Assembly (NCBI GenBank): GCA_936450465.1
Contig: OW388293.1
Location: 28,835,860 to 28,899,859, forward strand
Reading direction: 5' to 3'
Source: Gibbula magus
Taxonomy: Eukaryota; Mollusca; Gastropoda; Trochida; Trochidae
DNA length: 64,000 nucleotides
In this document: positions 10,959 through 22,449 of the stretch, piece by piece
Layout: every line of letters starts with the position of its first letter
Position numbering within the stretch: position 1 is the stretch's first letter
Notes under the pieces: model-generated
The model's input: the letters and a program-made list of their open reading frames with translations, nothing else
What the model was told of the DNA's origin: nothing
Databases searched by the model: none
Program-made: the position numbers and the translations under genes

Positions 10959-12973
10959 AGTTCATTCTTAATATCAATATTTATGTAAGTTCAAGTTATT
11001 AATTCATTAAAATAGTTGTCTTGCTCTTCTTATCCAACAAAATGTTTTAGTTGAACAAATATATTCAATAAAATCACATGATAAATAATCATTAATATGA
11101 ACTCATTCTCAGATAATGAATTTGCAAATTTCCACACAAATATCATGAAATTGATATACAAAACTATGTCACAACAAGTACAATAATGGCATCAAATCTG
11201 CATAAGTAAATGAGGTATCACTTGGACATAGATGAAAATACATTTTAAATTAAATATGAATAATAAATTTATGTGTCACAAAACCTTTTTTCCAGTTTTC
11301 ATAAAAGTCATTAAAATTCATAATATTCTCATGACATATCAAATAAACAACATCATACTCATAGTATAAAGGTAGAGTGCTTTCCATTAGGTGATTTAAA
11401 GAAGATGATGAATATTTGGAATTGAAGCTAACAAATAATAAATAATATTTGGTAAATACATTTATTTAATTGTTTTACAGAATCTCTTTCTATGATTTTT
11501 ACCAATTTGTTGTCAGGTAGAGAGCATAAGCATGATGACATTGTTTATATTACAGATTTAAACTGTGTGGTGAAATCCCTGTTGGAGGGGAGTCTGCCTG
11601 AAGTGGACAGTCATGAATGTGGCCTCGCCAGTACCAGTACTCAAAGTAAGAATAACCAAAAATGGAGATAAAAGACTTTTAAATAGACAATTTAATATCT
11701 ATACCAGTAGATATCATTGCTAAAGTGAATCGCTTAAAAAGGTGAAATAGTAACAAGTACTAAAAAGAAATGTGAATAAAATTACTTTTTTGTGAAAAAA
11801 GTAAAGTTGTCACATTTGTATTCACATAAAATATGATGACTTAATTCATATTATTAAAATTTTCTCAGTAAGTAAATTCACAATTAATTGTCCGAAAAAT
11901 GTTGATCTTGTCCAGGATAAATTACATATTTATTAATGTATTATCTTGATTAGTTAGAAATTTCAATAGATCAAAAGACATTTAAGAATTGACTTAAAAT
12001 TTTTTTAAGTTTTTTAGTTTATACTTACTTCAACCAACTTAATAAATTTGTAGTCGATTTATAATTAAACGACAAAAATACCCCCAGAAAAAGTTAACAA
12101 CAGTTATATTTGTTTTCCATCAATTAACATTACATGTTTGAGTCGATAATGATTACCGGTATATTGTTCCAGATTCCAATCTGCCAGTTGATGTCATAAT
12201 AGACAAAGAAGGATTTTTCATGTGCCGAAGTCATCAACTGGACCGAGCAAGTCAAGGAAAAGAAAATTAGAAGATACAGAACATTTGGTTCTTGAAGCAG
12301 AAATGAAAAAAATTAAAATGGAATGCAAAAAATTAGAGCAAGAACTCAATTATTTCAAAATCAAATCAGAAGTTGAAGAACTAAAGAAGCAACAATTAGA
12401 ATTAGAGATAATGAAGCTGAAATTCCAAATGAACAGTAGACTTCTGTCACCCTTATATACATTCTAACTAAAATACATAACTACCACTGATTACTACCTG
12501 CATTACAAAGGTTGTTTTTTTCTCTGTAACTTAAGATATCAGTATGACAACTTATTGTCTGACAACTATAATAAGCAAATCTCATGAATGTTTGAAATAA
12601 TATACCTGTGTTGTTTTTAAATGTGAAACTTCCTTCTTTTAGTTTGATTACTTTATTTTTGGCAAAATTTCACAAATTTATGAAATAGCAGATATAATAG
12701 TTTGATATCAGATCATTTCAAACTTTGTCATTTTCCTAACATTTCAAATTTAAACAATAAACAGAGCTTAAAAGGTCCTATGAAGGTTTCAAAATTGAAA
12801 TGGCAACACACTTTAACTTGAACTTATAAAAATGAAATCTATTACTGTAAATGAAATGTCAATTCTTAGTCTAAGTCATGCTATTGATTTATACATATTG
12901 TTGTTCATAATTGATTTTATTGTGGTTTTGCCTGTCTGTGATAACAATGAAAACTAGGATTGCCAAGGCAATA

Positions 12974-14416
12974 CTTAGGTCTTCAAGACTTCTGCTTGAC
13001 CTTGAACTCCATGTTGCACTCTCGGTTATTCACCAGTTTCTCTGCTTTAAAATGAGCTATGAAACGTGTCCCTATCTTCAATAGTTTTTTTACAAAAATT
13101 CTGCAAAGACAATAACCCTCTGAAAATTGAACAATTGCTTATTAATGGACCCCTTCATGATCTTTCTCATGATTAAAACAAAATGGTTAATATTTTCATA
13201 CTAAGTTGCAACATACAAACTAGTGTGCTTTAATTTCCACTTAAATAGATGTAATCATCATTTAGATTGCATACATAATTAATGTGTTATCTTTTTCTGA
13301 ATATTCAAGAAAATACTCAAAAATGCTTAAATTTGGACCCCTAGACAACATTTGCGATGATCGGAGCTTAACTATCAACTTTTTGATGAAAGGGTTCAAC
13401 AGAAACGTTGTTGTTCCTGAAATTGTGCATCCACGGGTGTAATTACTATTTCAATATCTTAATTAGTTATGATTGTTTGAACTTTGCTAAAAATGTCGAT
13501 TTTTGAAAAACGACAATCTTCTATGACTTGTCACATGTAAAGTATAACACATATATGATTGAAATTTATTTCTCTTAATAAAGGACATCTGTGCTTCAAA
13601 ATGAGCTATTACACATTAATGTATCTTCCTTGGTTTACGATAAACAATTCTACGAAGAAAGTATCCTTCGAAAATTCTCAAAACCAAAAAAAAATACATT
13701 TTGGGAATTATGTCCAAATTGTGCCGAAACTATCAACTTTTATATGATAATGATATGTTATGGAATTGTTCAGTTGGTTATGATAAAGAGATTGCAATAA
13801 AAATTATTGTCATTACTTTTTTCCAGACAGAGTTACGTCACTTTGAACAAGGAGCCGAAAAATGAACATTTAAAAAAGGACCATTTTTAAGGGGAGATAA
13901 TGTTTGTTTTAAGACGAAATTCAAAATTCGGGCTAGAGCATCCTGTGGAGCAGTTATTCAGCTTTAAAATAAGCTATCACATAGCTGTATGTATTGCCGT
14001 GAATCAGAAGAAGATTTTTGGAGATGCGTACCCTTAAAACTGCGAAAGTTGACAAAATATTCAGTTTTTTCGAAATAGCAAAAAATCTATTATTACGGCC
14101 GAAAACCGATATAGTCCCAATCGATGAGGAATGTTGTTGCCCACATAGTGGTGAAAATTTTGTGCAAATATCTTGATTAGTTTTCGAGATATTGAGGTTT
14201 GAAGTTTTGACTTCAAGGGGAGATAACTCGCTAAAGTTAACTAGTTCAGGTCACAGACTATCATCTCTGAAAATTTCATGAAAATCTATCAAGCGGTTAC
14301 GCAGGAATCCTTCGGACAAAAAAGGTCAAATAATAATAAATAAAAAAAATAAATTAAAAAAAAACAAAAACACGATAATAACAATAGGTCTTCCAGACTT
14401 AGTCTTGAAGACCTAA
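12974..14416. mobile_element. Nested 1.44-kb element with terminal AGGTCTTCAAGAC and end hairpin
   Basis: The left end is TTAGGTCTTCAAGACTTCTG. The right end is a hairpin, AGGTCTTCCAGAC...GTCTTGAAGACCTAA, after an A-rich stretch. Inside, a motif of the type GCTTYAAAATRAGCTAT recurs near 13046, 13591 and 13958, each in a similar context. The sub-terminal match plus a 3' hairpin resembles Helentron-type non-autonomous elements, but neither a Rep/helicase nor a clean insertion site is visible. It lies between the two Harbinger genes and probably inserted later. Confidence 0.5.
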
Positions 14417-14656
14417 TCATAAATTCATCACTCTTTGTAGTGTTTTCATAGGGCCTAAAGAGATACTTACCTTGAACTGTTTTAATGCATATAAGGGGAA
14501 AACAATTATTCTTGTTAGTATTGTTGTTATTACAGACAAGAACTTTAAGTCATTATATAACCTTATAGCCCTGGTGAGATTATAAAATTATCCTGCATCT
14601 TAACACTCATTTCTTAAAACATTTTGCCTTTGTGGAGTATTGTAAGTGAAAACAAA

Positions 14657-15039
14657 TTAACTGAAAAACTGCTGACATAAAATTTTACGGACATTACTTC
14701 CAAGCCTCTCATCACATGCTTGCATGTTGAAAATATCATTGTCACCAAGGTCAACAGGTTCAGTATTTACAATGTCATTTCTCTCAATTCCAATGTTATG
14801 CAAAATGACACAAGCAGATATGATTTTGAATGAATGTTGTGGTGTTGTCCTTAACCCACTGTGTAGACAAGAAAATCTCCTCTTTAATATTCCAAAACTC
14901 TGTTCAACTAGCACCCTTGTTCGACAAAGACTCATATTGTATTTCTCTTCTGACCTGTTGCCCGGGTTCAGGAAAGGCGTCATCAAATAGGGTTTACAGG
15001 GATATCCTGAATCTCCCAGTAGAAACCCCTTGTAAGTGC
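14657..15039 (-). CDS. Harbinger transposase exon 4 (catalytic Glu, C terminus)
   Basis: Begins [19 protein letters not shown] and contains [15 protein letters not shown] with the catalytic Glu, then [16 protein letters not shown]. It stops at 14657 (TAA). Acceptor TTCCAG. No frame damage. Confidence 0.85.
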
Positions 15040-16712
15040 CTGGAAAAAGAGTTGGCCATACATGTATTGTTTAAAGATTGATATAGCATGTACATACCTC
15101 TAAGTGTTTATTACTCTCATCTAACAATCCTTTCAAACCAACATGTCCAGTATGTAATCCCTATGTTTTCACCTGACGTGTCTATATATAATGACAAATA
15201 TGAACAAGAGAAAATTTATATAGATAACTTTCTATCTATGCTGATATTTTAAAAATTTAATTCAGTGGAATGCAAATTGAGGAAAATAACATCCATATTA
15301 TCCCATTTCAAAAAAGACTTAAATTAGTATCATTCAATAGAAAAAAATAGATACTGTAATAAGTCAAAGTTTATTGAATTAATTTTGAATTAAAAAATGG
15401 GCAATGTATGTTACACTTATAACTGATTAGCTACATAATCATCAATGAAATTAGCTGAATTTGAAATGATCAGTCTATTTTGATGCGAATAAAAAAGATT
15501 ATTGCTGATGAAATTGTATTGTTATTATTTAGTTAGATACATGTACATACCATTCTCAAACGCAACACTGATAGGACTGTCCCTGAAAATCCTGCTATCA
15601 TGGACACTGCCAGGCCACTTAATCACACAGTTGATGAACTTGAAGCTGGCATCACATATCATCTGAAATTATGAAATAAAAATATGTATATAAAAGGGAA
15701 ACTTTTTTTTATAATTTTGTTTTTGATTATTACAATTGAAAGGTAGTTTATTATATAATTATAAGAGGTATAAATTAACATTATATGTATGAACAAATGG
15801 AGTGGAAAAAATTATATACATATTTAAAACTCATACCTGAATATTAAGGGAATGGAAACCCTTCCTGCTGAGGTAATCTGATTCATTCTCTGTTGGGGCC
15901 ATTATCTTGACAAGGGTGCCATCAACACATCCAAGAACGTTTGGGAATCCTGGCAGTAAAACAGTTATATTTACATTTTGATATTTCATAATTATTTAAT
16001 TTGGAACTATCACAATTACTTAACATTTATACACAAGTAAGGCATTTATATATATTTTTATATAATTAAATTCAGTAGAGATGTTAATTTCAATTACTCA
16101 ATTCATGATTCCTATCAATATGCATAGCGTTTTATAGCGATAAATATTGTCATTTTATTAATTATTTGATAGGATTCCTTTTCCGGGTCAAAACCTATGT
16201 GGTTTTCGTGATATTAGAGTAACCTCCCCTTATCGTGTTACGGTTTGTTTTGATTTCGATCGATAGATCATATTAATCCTCAAATATAATCACATACACG
16301 CACCTGCAATTTGGTAGAACTGTTTCTTTGTCTTATCAGCGTCGTCTCCAGTTGGCATCTTTACAAAATCCCGTATGTGGATCGATAGACAGTGGCATAC
16401 GTCCCGTACGGCTCTAAACACGGAAGTTGTTGATATTCCGGTGAAAGCGTCCGCTATCAACGAATAGAACGACCCCGTCGCTAGAAAACGTAGGGTCAAA
16501 AACACCTTCGTTAGGGCAGGAAGAGTGGATCGCTCCAAGTTATTGGCAACTAGACCAACTATAAATAGTATGGTCTCTCCTCTGAATCGGAAACGTGCGA
16601 AAAGCTCGTCATCATTCATGGTTTCAAGAGGATTGCCCCTGTCTGCAACATTCCGACGGGGAATGGCAGGTCGACGGTGCCTTCGACGACGACGTCTGTG
16701 TCTCAACGCCAT
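14657..16712 (-). CDS. PIF/Harbinger DDE transposase (HARBI1-like), four exons
   Basis: The exons on the minus strand are 16712-16304, 15949-15837, 15662-15551 and 15039-14657. Splice phases (1, 0, 1) agree and the total is 1017 nt, or 338 residues, close to HARBI1 (about 350). The N terminus is very basic ([15 protein letters not shown]), followed by a helical region with [20 protein letters not shown]. The catalytic residues are in place: the first Asp in [10 protein letters not shown], the second in [11 protein letters not shown], and the Glu in [12 protein letters not shown], with [13 protein letters not shown] and [11 protein letters not shown] segments and CVILHNIG near the end. No stop or shift is seen. 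It should cut and paste the surrounding element together with a Myb-like partner, here only available in trans. Confidence 0.85.
15551..15662 (-). CDS. Harbinger transposase exon 3 (second catalytic Asp)
   Basis: Encodes [19 protein letters not shown], then [19 protein letters not shown]; the HDSRIF Asp is the second catalytic residue. Acceptor TTTCAG, donor GTATGTAC; phase 0 to phase 1. Confidence 0.8.
15837..15949 (-). CDS. Harbinger transposase exon 2 (first catalytic Asp)
   Basis: Encodes [19 protein letters not shown], then [14 protein letters not shown]. The Asp of CVDGT is the first DDE residue. Acceptor CCAG and donor GTATGAG are canonical; the exon runs from phase 1 to phase 0. Confidence 0.8.
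16304..16712 (-). CDS. Harbinger transposase exon 1
   Basis: The start codon at 16712-16710 opens an Arg-rich leader. The exon ends ...YQIAG with the donor GTGCGTG. The segment [17 protein letters not shown] and the [20 protein letters not shown] stretch are typical of the HARBI1 amino-terminal half. Ends in phase 1. Confidence 0.8.
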
Positions 16713-16893
16713 TTTGTTGTCAATAAAACACTTAAGTTACCTCCCTACCTAACTCAAATTATTGACTCAGTTTGAGTTAAAAAACGAACTCAGTTTGTGT
16801 CGAGAAACTCATTTTTCTGAGTTTTCTCAAATTTGAGTAAAAACTCAGACTTGAGCAAAAACTCTGACTAAAGTTTGTGTCGAGAAATCGGGG

Positions 16894-17005
16894 CCTGGTG
16901 TCTGTCCATCCCGATGTCTTCCTGGCCCTGTGTCTGTCTCTGCTGTCTGGCTCGTCGTCTGTCTGGGTGTCTATCTGTGCTGTTTGGTCCAATGTCTTTC
17001 TGGTT
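16894..17005 (+). repeat. GTGTCTGTCTGGCCC-type minisatellite, right part
   Basis: Continues the array interrupted at 8298: CCTGGTGTCTGTCC, GATGTCTTCCTGGCC, TGTCTGTCTCTGC and more diverged units, fading at about 17005. Together the two parts would make an uninterrupted array of about 1.15 kb. Confidence 0.8.
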
Positions 17006-17270
17006 GTTTCATCAGAAGTTCAACCAAGCATAACAGCAACCAATAGAACTTGCAGCAGTCAGCAAGTTAAAGATACAACATTAAGAAGACGACCACAGCA
17101 GTTGTTGTAGTATTAATGAAGAACAATGTTGTACATTAAAGATCCTCCGAGTGGTACTAACTAACTTTGACCAACCGATAAGGATTGTTTTTGTGTAGCA
17201 AATAAAGGGCGCCCCATCTAAGAGAGGTTAGGATAAATATATAACTTATGTAACTATCTTTTTATTTAGA

Positions 17271-17456
17271 TTAATACACAGTCATGAAGTTAGACGACAC
17301 TGTAATCTCTGTTTGCAAAGAAACACGGGGATGGGTTGTCTGAGGTGAACTGCGTCCCTCTATGTCGTTCGATATGCCATAGCCGTACGCGTATCGCATA
17401 ATGTTCGTACTACTAGTGTCATAATCCCCAGTGGCAAAGGAATATGTACTCAACAT
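17271..17456 (-). CDS. Possible C-terminal exon of an unidentified minus-strand gene
   Basis: An open frame of about 60 residues with balanced composition, Ser/Thr and several tyrosines, ending SSNFMTVY before TAA. It looks more protein-like than the surrounding repeat frames and recalls a cytoplasmic tail. There is no convincing acceptor and no partner exon, so it may be chance. Confidence 0.2.
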   Translation of the reverse strand: MLSTYSFATGDYDTSSTNIMRYAYGYGISNDIEGRSSPQTTHPRVSLQTEITVSSNFMTVY

Positions 17457-17499
17457 TTATTTTGTCTGTTCATTTTAACACTTGAAACAAACTTTCAAA

Positions 17500-20400
17500 A
17501 TAGGTAAGTTGACCATGACCTGTTAGACCCTTATTTTGGGCTACAGAGTCACTAAATCTACAACTTATAATCTCCATTGGCCATGGAGTCTGTACACAAC
17601 AATTCAGTCTTCTTGGCTTTTTTTAATTCTGGAGGACAAAAGGTAGTTAGTTCATGGCATGTGAGGCCCTTATTTGGGGTCACCAGGGCAACAAATCACC
17701 AAGTCATAATCCCCATTGGCAACTGAATCTGTATATACAATTTCAACTGTTTATCTTTTCGCACTGGAAAAATGACTTCTGAGGCCCTTATTTGGGGCAA
17801 AAGTGTATGTACACAGCATTTCAGCCTTCTAGAACTTTCAGTATGGAGGAAGAGACGAAAATATATAATTGTTTATATCATTGGTCCACTTAGCCACCAA
17901 ATATGATATTATAATCTCCAAAGACTAAACAATTTTGGAAAGGAAGAGGAAAATGGTTGTTATCTCTATTTGAAAAGAAATACATTTGCTTTAGCCTGGT
18001 ATACACTCAAATTATCCCAGTAATTCCTTAATTCTTTAACGATCGCTCTTTGTTGACCAATATATAACCACCAGATAACATAATATTCATGGTCTCACAT
18101 ATAACCTCATTTATAGACCTCATTTATCCTCACTAAAAGCTCAAGGATGTCGTAAACTATGAAATTTAAATTATTTTCAAAGCGATCAAACCTCTTTTTA
18201 GTAGTCTTTATATAATGCACATAACGTTGCTTGCATGTAAGGATTTCCATATTTCAGAATATGTTAAAGGTGGGTGTATCTGAAACCACCAGCATCATTG
18301 TAGCCCCGATACTGATAATACGTTTGGATTTTTGACACAAATACTTTATGAGAATGTTTCTAACTTGAGATTTGGTTTGAGTCGTAGCTGGGACTCCAAA
18401 AGTTAGAGGTATCATATCATTCCGGGTAGAAAATGGCTACAACTAGTGGTGTCTTCTCCGTGTGTGGATTCTGAGTTAAAACGAGTAGAACAGAAAAGTC
18501 CCTTTGGCATTTAAGAATAATGTTTTGTAAAACGACTTGTTATAACATATAGATGGTTAGAGACGTATAAACTCAAGACCCACAGAACGAACACGAACAC
18601 ATTGTTTGAATAAAGTAAACATTACTGAAAACATTAAGAATTCTTCTAACTTAAAACATACTAACATTTCCAGAAATTGCCGAATGAGCATCCATGAACA
18701 TTAAAAATTCCATGGATTACATAGACATGTCCATGTCTTTCTGTCTTCAAATTTAAGTCTGCATGTATACTCCAACTTGTGTTTTTGAGTGGATGAAACC
18801 TTAGTAACTTGCAGAAGCAGTCATCTTAGACATTAAATTCTAGTCGAATGACGAATAAGCAGTTTTAAAACTTTAAAAACACCGTCTTAACCTCCATATG
18901 TTTCCTTCTGTATCTAAAAGTATGATATCGGAAAATGATTGTTAACGGAGACTGTTTGTGATAAAGTCATTGCACTAAGCACTCATCATAATGAGTAAAC
19001 TATATAAGCTGTTCTTTAAATCTCCGTAATATAGTAGAAGACTCGATATTATATGTTGCAAGTCTAACTGAAATCTTCAAATATTATACTTAACAAAGCT
19101 TTGACATGATGAAGTTGTTATGAAAGCTTATTTACGTTGTACAAGTATACACATGTAACACCTTTTGCTTTCAATGTTTTTCAAATATTTCAAAATCAAT
19201 TCGTTATACCTTTTTGGACCCATCACGAACACATTAAGCAGATACTCCTGATAGAATTTGCACTTTAAACACTTCCCGTTCCAGGAATCACCAAATCGAT
19301 TATAGAAAGTTTCAGTGTTACAATGAAAATACACTCACGAGCAAAAGAAAGTATATATTATTTTCAACAGAATGAAACACAAACTATTCCTGCCACATAA
19401 AGTCGATTAAGAATGTTTAAGATGAAAGAGATAAAGACGATTTCGTTCATGAAAGCACATGTATGATACTTAATATTCTATATCTGTTCCAACACTCATG
19501 GGGTGCGGTTTTTGTAACGTAATGTTTGGTATTGAAGGTATTTTCTAAAAATCAAATATGGAAATTAAGGTACAAGATGTTTTCGGCAAAATGTATCTTC
19601 TTTGACTTTACAAGGATGACGCATTGTTGCTCTATGAGATCATTAAATAAGGCAGAAATTCATATTTCACTCTTCAATCTGGCCTGATTAAATTTTTTCT
19701 AAAATGACCATTTAAAAAAATGTTTTTCAGAAATGTGAGCAGATTAGTTTCAAAAATTACAAATCAAGCTTAGATGACATTTAGAGACATGGTGTAACCA
19801 TTATAGAATAAATCACTTTGTAGCTCTCACTGCAAATACAACCAGTAGGCTAATGCGTGTTGACAGGTATGTTGACGGGCTTTTAAAGTGAGCGCTCTGT
19901 AAGTTTTTAGAGGAAACGAAAGTCGAGTTGACATTCGTGTCAATACAGATGTTTTTAAAACATAATTATTTGTTAATATATTACCGAGGATAATATCTAA
20001 TCACTTTAGATTTGACAAATTGACAGTCGCCACTGAGTACCTATGCATGAAGTAGACTATATCATGAGAGACAGTTTGTTAACGATTTATATAAGTAGGT
20101 CAACTGATATCTCCTCAACAATAAACCCTAGAACAAACCAGGAAGTAAAAAGATAACTTTTTGTTGTATGCTTCATATCCAACAACACAGAAATGTTAAT
20201 CAAAGGGGTATTATTGATACACGGTAGAACGGGTCCTACAAGTATTTACAGACTCATGTATACAAGTTGTGCAACATGGTTTCTGTGTAGACATATATGT
20301 ACAGTGTCGTCTCTGAGAACATGGATTGCTATTTATTTTACCTGTTGACATTAACACTGGCGGTAATTCTTCATGTACAGGTAACATTGACTTTTCCTTG

Positions 20401-20930
20401 TATCTATGAAGGCTAGACTTAAGTTTTCTTGTTTTATAATTTCGATATGCATTTAGAAGCTGATATAGTGAAAGGCAACGCATCAGTCGATAGTCACCTT
20501 CTTTATATTGCAAATTTATACGGGTGAGTGCATATACTAGCACTGTTATCAAGTAAGTTATACATAGCATATGAGCAAAATGAAAATGTGCAGTGTGTAA
20601 TTGTGTATTATGTATGATTTGATTGATATACATGATGTTGATATTTTGGATATTTTGATTACATTCCTTTATTGGTGTAATAATTTATAGGTTTGATGTA
20701 CATGTTATTTTAACAATATTGCTAAAGTACAGATACAAAATGGATTGACTCAACTTTATTAAGTTGATGTAAATGTGTGTTGATGTAGGTAACCATAGTT
20801 ACAATAATTGACAATGGGCAGTGGATTTATTGAGAAAGCCAGATTGAGCTACATCTGGAGCATTAGTGATTGTATTGAATTGCATCATAATAGGCTGGAT
20901 ATACATAATAGTAATCATTTAATCATTATT
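17500..20930. other. Repeat-derived non-coding region
   Basis: Three diverged direct units of about 125 bp lie at 17510-17830, each with a GAGGCCCTTATTTGGGG and ATAATCYCCATTGGC motif; a related piece recurs at 25800-25900. A segment starting TACACTCACGAGCAAAAGAAAGT at about 19330 resembles the end of the MITE families seen further on, without a clear other end. The 140-residue minus-strand frame at 20211-20633 has no recognisable domain. Confidence 0.45.
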
Positions 20931-21545
20931 ATTCCACGAAGTGGAAGGGGGATATAGGTTTGGGCTCGGTCCGTCCGTGTTTCCGTCCGTCCGTTCGTGC
21001 GTCCGTCCGTCCGAGATGAAGGGGACAGCTTTTCTCAGAAACCATTTAAGATAGGGTTACCAAATTTGGTGTGTTGCTTGAGGGCATAAATACCTTGATG
21101 GAGTTCGAAAATGAGAAGCGTGCAATTATTCTTTCCAGAGTTATTGCCATTGTTCCGTATTTGTTGGACTTTGTTCATCGTATCTCCAAAGGGGGCAGCT
21201 TTTCTCAGAAACTGTTTAAGATAGGAAAAACAAATTTGGTGTGTTGCTTGAGGGCATAAATACCTTGATGGAGTTCGAACATGAGAAGCGTCAATTATTC
21301 TTTCCAGAGTTATTGCCCTTTTTCCGTATTTTTGGACTTAGTTAATCGTATCTCCAAAGGGGACAGCTTTTCTCAGAAACTGTTTAAGATAGGATAACCA
21401 AATTTGGTGTGTTGCTTGAGGGCATAAATACCTTGATGGAATGAAAATGAGTAATGCACAATTATTTCTACTCGAATTATTGCCCTTAATTGTTCCAATT
21501 TCTGGGGACCGGTGGGGAATGTTAATGACTTTGTCTTCTTGTTAG
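20931..21545 (+). mobile_element. Pearl/HINE-like tandem-core element, copy A
   Basis: A hairpin TTCCACGAAGTGGAA (20932-20946) is followed by GGGGGATATA, a TCCGTCCG microsatellite, then three core units starting GGGGACAGCTTTTCTCAGAA at 21021, 21191 and 21359 (period about 169 bp), the last partial. Hairpin plus CCGT tetranucleotide plus a core of about 170 bp is the layout of oyster pearl elements, held to be non-autonomous Helentrons. The far end is not sharply defined. The frame at 21071-21259 is a by-product. Confidence 0.65.
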
Positions 21546-21727
21546 TAATAACTCTCTTAGTGCTTAAAAAACTCGACAATAAGACTAAGTACTACCCTCA
21601 TTGAAAATAACTAAAGACTAATAAAATAATAAATAGTAAAATATTCACGTGAATGATATGATTCGACAGTTTTTTAGATAGTATATCTATTATAGTATTG
21701 GCCATACATTTTGTGTAAATACATTAC

Positions 21728-21796
21728 ATTATGAGTGAGTGAGTGAATTATTACTTAACGCCACTTCGGCAGTATCGCAGCAATTAGCGGCGAGAA
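21728..21796 (+). repeat. GTGAGTGAGT...TAACGCCACTTCGG dispersed repeat, copy 2
   Basis: A second copy of the repeat seen at about 2498, with the same order: GAGTGAGTGAGTGAATTATT, ACTTAACGCCACTTCGG, ATCGCAGC and GCGGCG. Confidence 0.55.
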
Positions 21797-22301
21797 ATTG
21801 AAGTTAGTTGATAAATTTTAAAAATAATTGCAAAAGCAAAAAGTAATGACACAAAGGCCATAGAAAACATTACTTTATGTATTAAATTATATTGCTGAGA
21901 CTTGATCATAAAATGGCCCGTGAGGAAGGTAATATTTTTTCCGCTTTTAAATTATAGAGGTTAAATTCAATGTATTGATAACACTACTGATATGTTCTGT
22001 ACACTTAAGTATGAATTATATGAACTGGTCTTCATACCACACGTATTTTCCTTTTCCCTTAATATCAACCTTATAAATGTTTTGAAACTCACTGGTACCC
22101 CCGCTTTAATAAGTTGTATATGAATATAATGTAAATTGTGAAATAATCTACCATATGTAAATTTTATCTCATGGCAATTGAAGTTCAACATCAATTTCAA
22201 ATACTCATGAAAATTTGTCTTAAAGTGACATGCTTGCTGTTCTAAAAAGGGTTTGATAGTTTCAGATAAACCCGTCTAAAACGGCTTTTATATATTTTCA
22301 G

Positions 22302-22449
22302 ATAAACCCGGCAGGGGCTTCTCAAAGTGATTGTTCTGTAGGCGGTGATAAAAATTGTACAACGAATGAAAAGTGTAACACTGAAACTAACACAAGGATC
22401 TGCGTATGCAACAGTCACAGCTATATAAGTGGTAACAGATGTGTAACGA
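22302..22449 (+). CDS. Receptor exon: first EGF/EB-like Cys-rich module
   Basis: Encodes SDCSVGGDKNC, TTNEKCNTETNTRICVCN and GNRCVT, with cysteines spaced like an EGF/EB module. Donor A|GTAAGT at 22450, ends in phase 1. Acceptor choice is uncertain: TTTTCAG sites end at 22265 and 22301 (36 nt apart, both in frame), and a third AG at 22314 would give the phase 1 typical of this gene. Confidence 0.65.

Larger units (their letters stand above)
8550..12467 (+). pseudogene. Harbinger Myb/SANT-like protein gene, decayed
   Basis: Exon 1 (8550-8725) starts ATGGCGGACAGC and encodes a trihelix/Myb-like domain with WTEEE, FLVEAVNRRAE and WEEVAEALNA, the usual spacing of the NAIF1-type partner. Exon 2 (9406-9473) encodes the third helix (TVDETRKQYANLKQR). 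Exon 3 (about 9881-10026) reads VKEKSDAIRRPKSRGGPKP but has a poor acceptor and an in-frame TAA at about 9954. Exon 4 (11556-11645) and exon 5 (about 12172-12467) follow; exon 5 shifts frame near 12215-12222 before a Lys/Glu-rich coiled coil (LEDTEHLVLEAEMKKIKME) and a stop. In this superfamily the Myb-like protein carries the transposase to the nucleus and DNA ends. Here it is probably non-functional. Confidence 0.75.
8299..16893. mobile_element. PIF/Harbinger DNA transposon, full length (8.6 kb)
   Basis: The termini are perfect 23-bp inverted repeats beginning CCCCGATTTCTCGACACAAA (8299-8321) and its complement (16871-16893). Both ends continue into subterminal ACTCAGTTTGAGT-type repeats. 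Flanks are CCTGG on both sides (8294-8298 and 16894-16898): either a 5-bp duplication, or a 3-bp CTG duplication with termini one base longer. The 3-bp reading fits the superfamily. Inside are the two genes expected of PIF/Harbinger: a DDE transposase (14657-16712, minus) and a Myb/SANT-like protein (8550-12467, plus), transcribed toward each other. Two further elements are nested within (10095-10958 and about 12974-14416), which explains the length. The transposase looks intact while the Myb gene is broken. Confidence 0.9.

Noticed and set aside
14724..15081. Plus-strand frames of 88 and 83 residues
   Set aside because: They are the reverse complement of the transposase's last exon.
20211..20633. 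A 140-residue minus-strand frame
   Set aside because: No domain, no splice signals and no neighbouring exons; composition fits chance translation of AT-rich DNA.
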